Positions 54,642 through 63,262 of a stretch of DNA of 64,000 bases are shown in pieces. This DNA is from JAIVJG01 sp964236735 (GTDB lineage Bacteria > Acidobacteriota > Blastocatellia > Pyrinomonadales > Pyrinomonadaceae), in NCBI GenBank assembly GCA_964236735.1, contig CAXSFM010000015.1:1-64000 (forward strand). Reading direction: 5' to 3'. A program made the translations under genes and the position numbers. Position 1 is the first letter of the stretch, and each line of letters opens with the position of its first letter. The notes below the pieces were generated by a model. The model did no database searches. It saw only the letters and a program-made list of their open reading frames with translations, and was not told the origin of the DNA.

Positions 54642-54696
54642 GATGTTAACCTATAGGTTTACACACGTCAAGGGATGAAAAACCACAGAGTCTCGC

Positions 54697-54944
54697 TTAA
54701 CTATTGAAACAAAGAATTAACATCTGCGGCGCTACTGTATTAATATCTTTCTGCATATAGCGATACCTTTGCAGAGCCGTAGTTTTCCAGAGCATCACCG
54801 CACCGATGGGAAATTCACGCAGAAGACTATCGAGTAGGCGGTAAACCCTGTCTTCCTTCCAGACAAAGGGTCTTTGCATGGCGGGCAGAACTATCTGATC
54901 GTTTTCAATTTGTGAGAGAAGACCTAGTAGGTTGGGTCAAGCAT
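54697..54944 (-). pseudogene. DUF262 protein remnant
   Basis: The minus strand encodes the conserved start of DUF262 (GmrSD-type) proteins: NLLGLLSQIENDQIVLPAMQ followed by RPFVWKEDRVYRLLDSLLRE and FPIGAVMLW. The natural start ATG CTT GAC CC (54944-54934) is one base out of frame with it, and the frame stops at 54697 before the DGQQR motif would appear. Full proteins are 350-700 residues, so this is a dead remnant of a restriction-like gene. Confidence 0.75.
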
Positions 54945-54965
54945 CTTGTCCTCTGATTGTAGAAT

Positions 54966-55490
54966 TTATTTCAGCACTGATTGCTTTTTTTTCGAGCGTT
55001 TGACTCTGAAAAATTCCCGCATCAACGCGCGGCACTCTTCTTCCAGAATGCCTGCCGTTAATTCCATCCGATGATTCAAAGAAACGTCGTCACAGATGCG
55101 GAAGATTGATTCGACCGCGCCGGCGCGTATGTCCGTCGCCCCGTAAACGAGTCGTTTGACTCGCGCCTGCACGAGCGCGCCCGCACACATCGCGCAAGGC
55201 TCAATCGTCGCATAGACAGTCGCATCCGTCAGACGATAGTTGCCAGTTCGTCGCGCAGCTTCTCGCAGGGCGAGAACTTCGGCGTGCGCGGTCGGGTCGC
55301 AATCGGTGCGCGTGCGATTGCCTGCGACGGAGAGGATAGCGCCGTCTTCAGCGACGACGATTGCTCCGATTGGAACTTCGCCGCGCGCGCCGGCCTCGCC
55401 GGCAGCACGCAGAGCCTCGCGCATGAAACTCTCGTCAACGCTCTGGCGCGCGTGCGTGGCGCTCACAAAATCATTCTCCGTCCTCATCAT
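54966..55490 (-). CDS. tadA: tRNA adenosine(34) deaminase TadA
   Basis: 174 residues of the cytidine deaminase superfamily. The zinc and catalytic motifs are HAE (69-71) and PCAMC (98-102), with GEVPIGAIVV before and VYGATDIRAGAVES after, the TadA pattern. It converts A34 to inosine in tRNA-Arg(ACG), allowing CGN decoding; acts in the cytoplasm and is usually essential. The C-terminal Lys-rich tail (RVKRSKKKQ) is normal. It marks the return to ordinary chromosome. Confidence 0.94.
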   Translation of the reverse strand: MMRTENDFVSATHARQSVDESFMREALRAAGEAGARGEVPIGAIVVAEDGAILSVAGNRTRTDCDPTAHAEVLALREAARRTGNYRLTDATVYATIEPCAMCAGALVQARVKRLVYGATDIRAGAVESIFRICDDVSLNHRMELTAGILEEECRALMREFFRVKRSKKKQSVLK

Positions 55491-55796
55491 TCGACACGGA
55501 TGTTTTCAATCAGCGACGTACAAAAATTCACTATAGGATTGGCTTTGTGAAAGTGTCAAGCATTCGTGTTTTGCCGTGAAATCGGCCATAAAGTCGCATG
55601 TCAGAGAAGCAACGGAAAGTCTCTTCAAGGCCTCTCAGCCATAGCTCAACTCGGCGCGCAGCATGAGACGAAAACGTTTTTTCACTTTCTGTCTCGCAAC
55701 CGTAGAAGCGCGTGCTATCATCAACTCGCTGGCGGCTCGATGCTTCCCTCCCTACTGTTGCCGCCGCTTGACGCTAATCGCGATTCGACAAAGACG

Positions 55797-56888
55797 ATGA
55801 AGACAGATGCCCGCCCCGGCCTGAACAATCCACCGCACGCAGTTGAGCGCACGAAACCGACTTCAACACCGCGCGCTGCCGACACACCGACCGACCCGGA
55901 AACCGCCTCCATACATCAGACCATCGCGCCGGAGATGTCCGCCCCGCGCCCGCCGCGCAAAGTCTCGCCGGCGGAGTTCAATACGGCGATGGTGCATTTT
56001 TATCGAGGCGAGATTACGCGCGCTAACACTTGGCGCAATCGTCTCGACACGACGACGAACTGGGCTGTGCTGACGACGGGCGCGACACTCTCTTTCGCCT
56101 TCTCTTCACCCGTCAATCCGCACTTCGTCATTCTCATCAACACGCTGCTCGTCGCGTTCTTTCTCTTCATGGAGGCACGACGTTATCGTTACTATGAAAT
56201 CTGGTCGAGCCGCGTGCGCGTCTTAGAGACCGGATACTTCGCGCAACTGATGACGCCCGATCTGCCCGGCGACGATGCGTGGATTACACACCTCGTCAAA
56301 GACCTCCAAAGTCCGAGCTTCAACATCAGCGAGTGGGAGGCCGTCGGTCGTCGCCTGCGTCGCAACTACCTCTGGATTTTCATGCTGCTCGCGGCGTGCT
56401 GGAATCTCAAAGTCTATATGCATCCCGTGCCGGCTTACGATTTCAACGCCTTCATTGATCGCGCGACCATCGGCTTCGTGCCCGGCGCGGTCATCTTCAT
56501 GGCCGGCATCATCTTCAACATCGGACTGCTGACTTTCGCGCTCGCCACCGTGCGCCTGCGCGAGGCGCAGGGCGAGGTGCTGCCACATCACGAGTTTCAC
56601 CCCATCCAGACCGTCACCAACTGGACGCGCACCGCAACGGGACGCCAGAGCGCCACCGGCGCGAGCAGCAGTAGCAGCACGACCGGCGGCGCGAACGCCA
56701 CTGTCCGCCGCGCCAAACGCGCACGCGAGCGCGCACGCTCGATGCCGCGCACCGCCGGCGGCACGACGACCGGCGAATGGCGACGCTCCGACATTCATCG
56801 CACGCAGATGCCGGAAAAAATTTCCGACGATATTCACGAAGCACAACTCCCGGATCGTGATCCGGTCAGGGAAGAAACGCTGACGTAG
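55797..56888 (+). CDS. DUF2270 integral membrane protein
   Basis: 363 residues from ATG 55797. A longer frame from GTG 55566 is open, but its first ~77 residues look non-coding. After a Pro/Thr-rich N-terminal tail, FNTAMVHFYRGEITRANTWR and the helices TNWAVLTTGATLSFAFSS, FVILINTLLVAFFLFMEA, WIFMLLAACWNLKVY and GAVIFMAGIIFNIGLLTFAL match the DUF2270 family. The C-terminal ~90 residues are Arg/Ser/Thr-rich and probably cytoplasmic. Function of the family is unknown. Confidence 0.82.
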   Translation: MKTDARPGLNNPPHAVERTKPTSTPRAADTPTDPETASIHQTIAPEMSAPRPPRKVSPAEFNTAMVHFYRGEITRANTWRNRLDTTTNWAVLTTGATLSFAFSSPVNPHFVILINTLLVAFFLFMEARRYRYYEIWSSRVRVLETGYFAQLMTPDLPGDDAWITHLVKDLQSPSFNISEWEAVGRRLRRNYLWIFMLLAACWNLKVYMHPVPAYDFNAFIDRATIGFVPGAVIFMAGIIFNIGLLTFALATVRLREAQGEVLPHHEFHPIQTVTNWTRTATGRQSATGASSSSSTTGGANATVRRAKRARERARSMPRTAGGTTTGEWRRSDIHRTQMPEKISDDIHEAQLPDRDPVREETLT

Positions 56889-56956
56889 AGGTTGGAGACT
56901 GGTTTAAGACAAACCGTAATCTTCAAGTCTCTAGCCCATAGCCTCTCGACTCTTCT

Positions 56957-58453
56957 ATGGAACTTGACGGCCAGAAATTTACTCTCGAACAGGTGGCGCA
57001 AGTCGCGCGCGGGGCGGAGAATGTGACGCTGGCGTCGGCGGCACGCGAGCGTATGCTGGCTTCGCGTCAACTCGTGGAGCGCATCGTGGCGGAGTCGCGC
57101 GTCGTCTATGGCGTCAATACTGGCTTCGGTAAGTTGTCCGACTATTCCATCCCGCCCGAAGACCTGCGCGAGTTGCAACTCAATCTCGTGCGGAGCCATG
57201 CGTGCGGCGTCGGCCCTGCGCTCTCTGCGGAAGAGACGCGCGCGATGATGCTGTTGCGCGCCAACGTGCTCGCGCTCGGTTTCAGCGGCGCGCGCCCCGT
57301 CGTCGCCGAGACGCTGCTCTCGATGCTCGAACGTGGAGTGCTGCCGGTCATTCCTGAAAAGGGATCGGTCGGGGCGAGCGGAGACCTCGCGCCGCTGTCG
57401 CATCTCGCGCTCTGCTGCATCGGCGAGGGCGAGGCGATTTTTCAGAATGAAAAGTTAGACGGCGGCGAAGCTCTGCGACGCGCGGGGATCGTACCTCTGC
57501 AACTCGAAGCGAAAGAGGGACTCGCGCTCTTGAACGGCACACAGGCTTTGACGGCGGTCGGCGCGCTCGCGCTTGAACGTGCCGTGCGGCTCGCGCGCGT
57601 CGCGGACGTGGCGGGCGCGATGACGCTCGAAGCTCTGCGCGGCACGCCCGCGGCCTTCGACGAGCGCATCCATCTCGCGCGCCCGCACGCAGGCCAAGTA
57701 ATAGTCGCCGCGCACCTCAGAGAACTTTTGCGCGAGAGCGAGATACGCGCCTCGCATCTCAACGACGACCCGCGCGTGCAGGACGCATACTCTCTGCGTT
57801 GCATGCCGCAGGTACACGGCGCGGTGCGCGACGCGCTGATGCACGCGCGCGGCTGCACGGAAATCGAAACGGGAAGCGCGACCGACAATCCGCTCGTCTT
57901 CACGGACACGAACGAAGTTATCTCCGGCGGAAATTTTCACGGCGCGATGCTCGCGCTCTCGTTCGACTACGCGGCCATTGCCCTGACGCATCTCGGCAAC
58001 ATCTGCGAGCGTCGCGTTGATCGTCTCGTCAACCCGAACAAGAACGAAGGGCTGCCGCCGTTCCTCACCGCGCAGCCCGGCCTCTCGTCCGGTTTCATGG
58101 TCGCGCAAATCGTCGCCGTCGCGCTCCTCAACGAATGCAAGGTGCTCGCGCATCCGGCCTCGACGGACAATCTGCCGACCGACGGCGGCAAAGAAGACCA
58201 CGTCTCGATGGGCATGACGGCGGCGACAAAGCTGCGCCAGATCGTCTCGAACATCGAACACGTCGTCGCCATCGAATTGTTATGCGCCGCCGAAGGTCTC
58301 GAATATCGCGCGCCTCTTCAACCGGGACGCGGCGCGCGCGAGGCTTACGAGCAAGTGCGCTCTCACGTCCCGCGTCTTGAGCGTGATCGTCCGCTCGCGC
58401 CAGACATCGAGAAAATCGCCGCAGTCATTCGCGTTGGTGGCTTCGATGTCTGA
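56957..58453 (+). CDS. hutH: Histidine ammonia-lyase
   Basis: 498 residues, normal length. It deaminates L-histidine to urocanate, the first step of histidine degradation. The MIO prosthetic group forms from Ala-Ser-Gly in GSVGASGDLAPLSHLAL (about 139-141). YGVNTGFGKLSDYSIP near 53, SATDNPLVF near 310 and SGNFHGA-like GGNFHGAMLAL confirm the family. The rest of the hut pathway is not adjacent. The gene is followed by a long inverted repeat shared with the converging transpeptidase gene. Confidence 0.96.
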   Translation: MELDGQKFTLEQVAQVARGAENVTLASAARERMLASRQLVERIVAESRVVYGVNTGFGKLSDYSIPPEDLRELQLNLVRSHACGVGPALSAEETRAMMLLRANVLALGFSGARPVVAETLLSMLERGVLPVIPEKGSVGASGDLAPLSHLALCCIGEGEAIFQNEKLDGGEALRRAGIVPLQLEAKEGLALLNGTQALTAVGALALERAVRLARVADVAGAMTLEALRGTPAAFDERIHLARPHAGQVIVAAHLRELLRESEIRASHLNDDPRVQDAYSLRCMPQVHGAVRDALMHARGCTEIETGSATDNPLVFTDTNEVISGGNFHGAMLALSFDYAAIALTHLGNICERRVDRLVNPNKNEGLPPFLTAQPGLSSGFMVAQIVAVALLNECKVLAHPASTDNLPTDGGKEDHVSMGMTAATKLRQIVSNIEHVVAIELLCAAEGLEYRAPLQPGRGAREAYEQVRSHVPRLERDRPLAPDIEKIAAVIRVGGFDV

Positions 58454-58462
58454 ATGCATTGA

Positions 58463-58571
58463 TTCACCACAGAGGACGCAGAGGGGCACAGAGGACGCGG
58501 AGAGGAAGAACCGTATCGGTCAATCCTTTCTCTGTCTTTCCTCTGCGTCCCTCTGAGTCCTCTGTGGTGAA
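58463..58571. repeat. Long imperfect inverted repeat between convergent genes
   Basis: TTCACCACAGAGGAC (58463-58477) pairs exactly with GTCCTCTGTGGTGAA (58557-58571). The similarity continues imperfectly through the GCAGAGGGGCACAGAGG and CCTCTGCGTCCCTCTG stretches, giving arms of about 40 bases. It lies between hutH and the transpeptidase gene and may end transcription from both sides. Similar CCACAGAGG palindromes are scattered in many soil bacteria. Confidence 0.75.
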
Positions 58572-58594
58572 AAATCTTTCTTCCAACCGTCGCT

Positions 58595-60082
58595 TTACTG
58601 TCCCGCCTTCTTCTTCGATATGGCTGCGACCTTCGCGGGCTGGCCGCTGCCCGTGTCGAAGTTGACGGGCGCGGGATAGCCCTTGCCTTTGAGCGCGGCG
58701 ATTTCGATGACGATTTCCTTGCGTCCCTTGATCGTGCGCGTCACTTTGCCGCTCTCGTTTTTAACTGCTTTCTTGTTCGACACGGCAGCGTTCTTATTCG
58801 CAGACGGCGTGTTGCTGCTGCTGTCGTCGCCGTTCGTCGGATGACCGAGCGCGTCGTGCGCCATCTCCTTGAGCGCGTCCGTGACCTGCGCGCGTTCCTG
58901 CGGCGTCAGTTGTTCGGGCGTCACGCCATAGACGCTCAACACCGCGCGTAAATTATCTTCCGTGTTGGTTCCCTTGTCGTACACGTCTCGATAGATGTGG
59001 AGCTTGCCGTCTTCGACGACGATGGTTTCGTAACGCAACTCGACCGGCACGGCGTTGTCCATCTTGACGCTCTTCGTCTCGGTCGGCTTCGCGGCGTATC
59101 CCTTCACGTCGGCGGGCGTGAGCGTCGCGCCGCCGATTTTGGCGAAGACGACGGCGAAGTCCTGCACCTGCGGGCTGGTCAGACCGACGCAGCCGTGCGA
59201 GGCAAACGTCCCCAACTTCGCGGGCGATTTGCCGCCGTGAATCAGAGACGGCAGACCGATGGGAATTTTAATCGGCCCCAGCGGATTGAGCTTGCTGCCC
59301 GCTTCGATTTTCTGCCCGACCTTGACCTTGCCGGAGCCTTCGACCCACGGCTCATCCGGCGGCGTCCATGTCGGGTTGAAGATAATCGTCTGTGCCTTGC
59401 GCGTGCCTTGCGGCAGGGGAAATTCCGGGTAGCCGATGCCGACCTTGTAGGTCTTGACGAGTTGCCCGCCCTCGAACACGTCCATGCGATAGGCCGGTGC
59501 GTTGACGACGACGCGCGTGTCCGTCGGCACGGCGTTCAACTTCGACGAGGCAGATGAAGATGACGACGACGCTGCTACTGGCGCGCCTTCTTCTCCTCCG
59601 CTCTGCCAACGGTCGCGCACGAAGGAGGTGAACGCCTGCGCCTTCTCATCGCCGAGAATTTCTTTAATCTTGTCACCGGCGCGCTTCGTCGCTTCCGTGG
59701 TCGAACTGCCGTGCGCGTCGCCCGCGTCTTCCTTCAGACCCGCACGATCCTCGCGCGCGATTTGTCGCAGGCGTTCGATCTGTTCGTCCGTCAGTTGCGC
59801 CTTCGACTTCAAATCAGCGGCGAACGACTCGTCCGCGAACATCGCATCGAGCACGGGCAGCGTGACGGGCAAACTGGCGGCGCTCGCGTTCGATGCGGCG
59901 GGCGTCGTGTTTGTGTTCGTCACTGTTGAGACGGCGTTTGTATTCGTCGCGTTCGTGTTTGTCGCGCTCGCGTTCGACGTGTTGGTTGTCGCCGTGTTGT
60001 CCGGCACGTTGGTGCAGGCCGCGCCGCCGAGCGCGACGATTGACAGAACCGCGACGCAGAGCATTCTTGAAATCATCTTCAT
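58595..60082 (-). CDS. L,D-transpeptidase (YkuD) lipoprotein
   Basis: 495 residues. A lipoprotein signal peptide with lipobox LGGAAC (cysteine about 23) is followed by an Asn/Thr/Ala low-complexity linker. A helical segment (residues about 70-150) comes next, then a YkuD catalytic domain with TFASHGCVGLT, where His and Cys are the catalytic pair (about residue 293-296). The C-terminal part is basic (KKAVKNESGKVTRTIKGRKE). It should cross-link peptidoglycan or attach proteins in the periplasm. It converges with hutH. Confidence 0.9.
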   Translation of the reverse strand: MKMISRMLCVAVLSIVALGGAACTNVPDNTATTNTSNASATNTNATNTNAVSTVTNTNTTPAASNASAASLPVTLPVLDAMFADESFAADLKSKAQLTDEQIERLRQIAREDRAGLKEDAGDAHGSSTTEATKRAGDKIKEILGDEKAQAFTSFVRDRWQSGGEEGAPVAASSSSSSASSKLNAVPTDTRVVVNAPAYRMDVFEGGQLVKTYKVGIGYPEFPLPQGTRKAQTIIFNPTWTPPDEPWVEGSGKVKVGQKIEAGSKLNPLGPIKIPIGLPSLIHGGKSPAKLGTFASHGCVGLTSPQVQDFAVVFAKIGGATLTPADVKGYAAKPTETKSVKMDNAVPVELRYETIVVEDGKLHIYRDVYDKGTNTEDNLRAVLSVYGVTPEQLTPQERAQVTDALKEMAHDALGHPTNGDDSSSNTPSANKNAAVSNKKAVKNESGKVTRTIKGRKEIVIEIAALKGKGYPAPVNFDTGSGQPAKVAAISKKKAGQ

Positions 60083-60356
60083 GCTTAAACTCTTCCTCCT
60101 GACAGACTCTGTTGACGCTTCACCGCGTCAGACTTTTGATTGATCGTGAGAGTTGACCGTTAGTCGCATCTCGCTCGTTTGTGGCAACTCTCGTTCCGGC
60201 CTCCCGACACGCTTTCAATAGACAATTTCTTGCTTCCAACTCATGCAGCACACCTCATCGCGCACCATAAGCGAACGCCTCCGACCGGTTTAACCGCGCA
60301 GGAAAGCAGAGACGAAAGCAAGAGGCGCAATGAAAATTCTGCGACCGCATCCGCTG

Positions 60357-61127
60357 CTAATTTTTGTTTCCACGCAGGATCGGATAGGGATTGATGTTGT
60401 CGCCGTCCCAGAAATGTTTGGGATCGGTGATGGTGTAAATCTGAAAGTGGAGGTGCGTGTTGCCGGGCGCGGCGTTGCCCGTGTCGCCGACATAGCCGAT
60501 GGTCTCGCCGCGACGCGCGACGTGGCCTTCCTCCAAGCCGTCGGCGTAGCGTTCGAGATGCGCGTAGTAGTAAACCGTCCGCTCGTCCGCGCCGAGTTGA
60601 TAAATCGTGATGCCGCCCTTGACGCTCTTGAAAAGTTTGACGATGCGCCCGTCCATCGCGGCGAGGACAGGCGTGTTGCGCGGAGCCATGATGTCAATCG
60701 CATCGTGTACGCGCCCTTCGGAGCGCGCATCATTGAATGTGTCTTGCAACTGTTCGGGACGCACGCCGGCGACCGGGATGAGCGGGCGTGACGCATCGTC
60801 TGAAGCGTTTGACGGCGGCGAAGTGTTGACGGGCGCGATGGGCGTTTGAGACTGGGGCGTCGTGTTGTCTGTGCTGTTTGATGTCGAAGGCGAAGCGAGC
60901 GGCGCGGGGCTTGGCGTCGTTTGCGGCGTGGCGGCGTCAGTCGTTGAAGCGGCGGGCGTTGGCGTCGTGACGGATTCGACTGTCCCGCCCGGCGTCGGCA
61001 GCGCGAGCGGCGTGACGGGCTGCGACTTATATCTCACGCTCAGAAAGATGATGAGCGCGGCGAGCGCGACGAAGATGACGGCGGCGATGATCAGCACGCG
61101 CGCGCGTGGGTTACTGCGGTCGGCCAT
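60357..61127 (-). CDS. M23-family peptidoglycan peptidase, membrane-anchored
   Basis: 256 residues. One N-terminal transmembrane helix (VLIIAAVIFVALAALIIFL, about 11-29), a Thr/Pro/Ser-rich linker to ~110, then a LytM/M23 domain with HDAIDIMAPRNTPVLAA (zinc His and Asp near 140-144), YYYAHLERY, and HLHFQ (about 222-226). Lacking a signal-peptidase site, it is probably an anchored periplasmic D,L-endopeptidase acting on cell wall. It and the adjacent L,D-transpeptidase lipoprotein form a cell-wall cluster on the same strand. Confidence 0.9.
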   Translation of the reverse strand: MADRSNPRARVLIIAAVIFVALAALIIFLSVRYKSQPVTPLALPTPGGTVESVTTPTPAASTTDAATPQTTPSPAPLASPSTSNSTDNTTPQSQTPIAPVNTSPPSNASDDASRPLIPVAGVRPEQLQDTFNDARSEGRVHDAIDIMAPRNTPVLAAMDGRIVKLFKSVKGGITIYQLGADERTVYYYAHLERYADGLEEGHVARRGETIGYVGDTGNAAPGNTHLHFQIYTITDPKHFWDGDNINPYPILRGNKN

Positions 61128-61346
61128 AATAAAACGCTCTCACACTTTCCGCTCGAAGCTGGCAAGTCTCTTCACAGGATATGGACTGCGCGCGGTTCAA
61201 TCAAGTCTTAACTTTAACTTCCAGTAGCGCGCGGCGTGCGTTTTCTGCTATTAGATTAAACGCCGAACATGACAGACACGACGTGCCGCCGCAGGGCGCG
61301 TCGCCATGACCGCACGACCAGGAGAGACGAGGGAGGAGACAAAATC

Positions 61347-61685
61347 GTGGCAGACATTTTCGACGACCGACGCAGAGGGCTTGAGGAAGAGTACATTCAC
61401 CGCCGGGACAAAGAGGCGCTTGAGCAACTGCGCGCCGCTCTGCGCGAGGCGGCGCACGAACGGGGCGAGGCCGCGCCCATCATGCAGTGCCCGCGCTGCA
61501 CAGGCAAGCTTCACGAAGTCAGCGCCGAAGGCTTGCGCCTCGACCGTTGCGATACGTGCCAAGGCATCTGGCTCGACGCGGGCGAACTCGCGCACCTGAC
61601 GGAAGAAGATCGCGCGAGCGTGACGGAGCGTTGGTTGAGCGTCTTCTGGCCGGGCGACGTGACCGAGCGAGCCGCCGACGAATAG
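61347..61685 (+). CDS. TFIIB-type zinc-ribbon protein
   Basis: 112 residues from GTG 61347, which has GGAGGAG 8 bases upstream; the start MADIFDDRRRGLEEEY is typical for the family, whereas a longer frame from 61269 is not. QCPRCTGKLHEV and RCDTCQGIWLDAGEL form the zf-TFIIB motif (CPxC...CDxCxGxWLDxGE). Preceded by a charged helix. A widespread small bacterial family of unknown function. Confidence 0.85.
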   Translation: MADIFDDRRRGLEEEYIHRRDKEALEQLRAALREAAHERGEAAPIMQCPRCTGKLHEVSAEGLRLDRCDTCQGIWLDAGELAHLTEEDRASVTERWLSVFWPGDVTERAADE

Positions 61686-61763
61686 AGATAATGCAGGGCG
61701 CGGCGTGCTGTCAGTGCGTCGCGCGCGCAACTTCGCGCTCAAGATGCATGAGTTAAGGCCAAC

Positions 61764-62555
61764 ATGAACGAACCGAAGAACGCTCTCGTGACAGGCGCGT
61801 CGGGCGGCATCGGCGAAGAACTCGCGCGCCTCTATGCCGCCGACGACTACCATCTCGTACTCGTCGCGCGCAGCCGTGACAAGCTCGACAAACTGGCGGA
61901 TGAGTTGAGCGCGGCGCACAACATTCACGCGCGCGTCATCGCTTGCGACCTCTCGCACGCGGACGCCCCGCAGCAAATCTTCGACGAGTTGCAGTCAGCG
62001 AAGATTCACGTTGACGCGCTCGTCAACAACGCCGGCTTCGGAACCTACGGCGCGTTCGACGAGACGAGCCTGACGGCATCGCTTGAGATGCTCCAACTCA
62101 ACATCGTCTCGCTCACGCACCTGACGAAACTCTTTTTGCCGGACATGCTGCGCGCGCGTCACGGGCAAATTCTCAACGTCGCCTCGACCGCCGCGTTTCA
62201 GCCGGGGCCGTTGATGGCCGTCTATTATGCGTCGAAGGCTTACGTGCTTTCTTTCTCCGAAGCTCTCGCCAACGAACTGCACGACGCCGGCATCGTCGTC
62301 TCCACGCTCTGTCCGGGGCCGACCCAGACCGGCTTCCAGCAACGCGCCGCGATGGGAGACTCGAAGCTCGTCTCATCGGACGGCATGATGGACGCGCGAA
62401 CGGTCGCTGTCGCCGGTTATCGAGGGATGCTCGAAGGCCGCACGGTCGTCATCCCCGGCTTCAAAAATAGGCTTCTCGCCACCTCCGTCCGCTTCGCGCC
62501 GCGCAGTTTGATTACGAAAGTCGTCCGGCGAATGCAGGAACAACGCGGAACTTAG
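61764..62555 (+). CDS. Short-chain dehydrogenase/reductase
   Basis: 263 residues. The Rossmann NAD(P)-binding motif TGASGGIG is at 10-17, NNAGFGTYG near 87, catalytic Ser in ILNVASTAAF, and YYASK (Tyr and Lys about 154 and 158). It belongs to the classical SDR group related to the DltE/YqjQ branch; substrate unknown. Its stop abuts the ATG of the next gene (TAGATGG), so the two are coupled. Confidence 0.92.
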   Translation: MNEPKNALVTGASGGIGEELARLYAADDYHLVLVARSRDKLDKLADELSAAHNIHARVIACDLSHADAPQQIFDELQSAKIHVDALVNNAGFGTYGAFDETSLTASLEMLQLNIVSLTHLTKLFLPDMLRARHGQILNVASTAAFQPGPLMAVYYASKAYVLSFSEALANELHDAGIVVSTLCPGPTQTGFQQRAAMGDSKLVSSDGMMDARTVAVAGYRGMLEGRTVVIPGFKNRLLATSVRFAPRSLITKVVRRMQEQRGT

Positions 62556-63200
62556 ATGGCCGGCGCAATAACCTACGACGATCAAGTCTGGATGAGCGAA
62601 GAGCGGAAACTGGCGGGCATCTGCCGCGAGACAGCCGACGCCATCGGCTCAGGTCTCAACGTTCTCGTCGTCGCGCATTTTGAAATGATGCTCTCGGTCG
62701 TCGCGCGTAAACTTCGCGCGAGTTCGACCCCATACCGGACTTCTTCTTTCGTTGACGGCATCGAATTATGCGCGGCGAATCGCGCCGCCCCACGCACAGC
62801 AGAGGCGTGGCTCGTGCTGGCGTCGCATCTGCCGGCAACGGGCGCGTTCGCCGTCGCGTCGAAGCCTGCCGGGGTGACTCTGCGCGTGCTGGTCGCAGAG
62901 CATCATCCGCTGCTTGCCAGAGACGAGTCGCTGCTCGCGTCGCTGGCGCAACTGCCCTGCCGGTGTCGGACGACATTTTACGTGGCGTTGGACGACGCGC
63001 TGCTCTCGCGTTTCGTCGGAGAGAGCACGCGGAATCTGATGAGAAAACTCGGACAGACGGAAGACGAGAGTTTATCGCACCCGCTGATTAGCACGGCGAT
63101 TAGAAGCGCGCAGGAGAAGGTCTGCCAACAAATGCGCGGCGAGATACCGACGCTCTCGGCAGACGAATGGCTCGCACACAACATGCAGCCGAAGACTTAA
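62556..63200 (+). CDS. SecA C-terminal-like stand-alone protein
   Basis: 214 residues starting at the codon after the SDR stop. The segment DALLSRFVGESTRNLMRKLG followed by HPLISTAIRSAQEKV closely follows the helical scaffold region of SecA (I-FGSER---LM-RLG-EE-E-IEHP-VSKAIE-AQ-KVE), but there is no Walker A or DEAD motif. The upstream part, with VLVVAHFEMMLSVVARKL, resembles the late helicase lobe only in outline. It is thus a cut-down SecA relative without ATPase, role unknown. Confidence 0.6.
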   Translation: MAGAITYDDQVWMSEERKLAGICRETADAIGSGLNVLVVAHFEMMLSVVARKLRASSTPYRTSSFVDGIELCAANRAAPRTAEAWLVLASHLPATGAFAVASKPAGVTLRVLVAEHHPLLARDESLLASLAQLPCRCRTTFYVALDDALLSRFVGESTRNLMRKLGQTEDESLSHPLISTAIRSAQEKVCQQMRGEIPTLSADEWLAHNMQPKT

Positions 63201-63262
63201 AGACAAATGGCCGCGCTCAAGATAAGCAAGCGCAAAGCCATGCCAAACGCTCTCAGGTTTTT

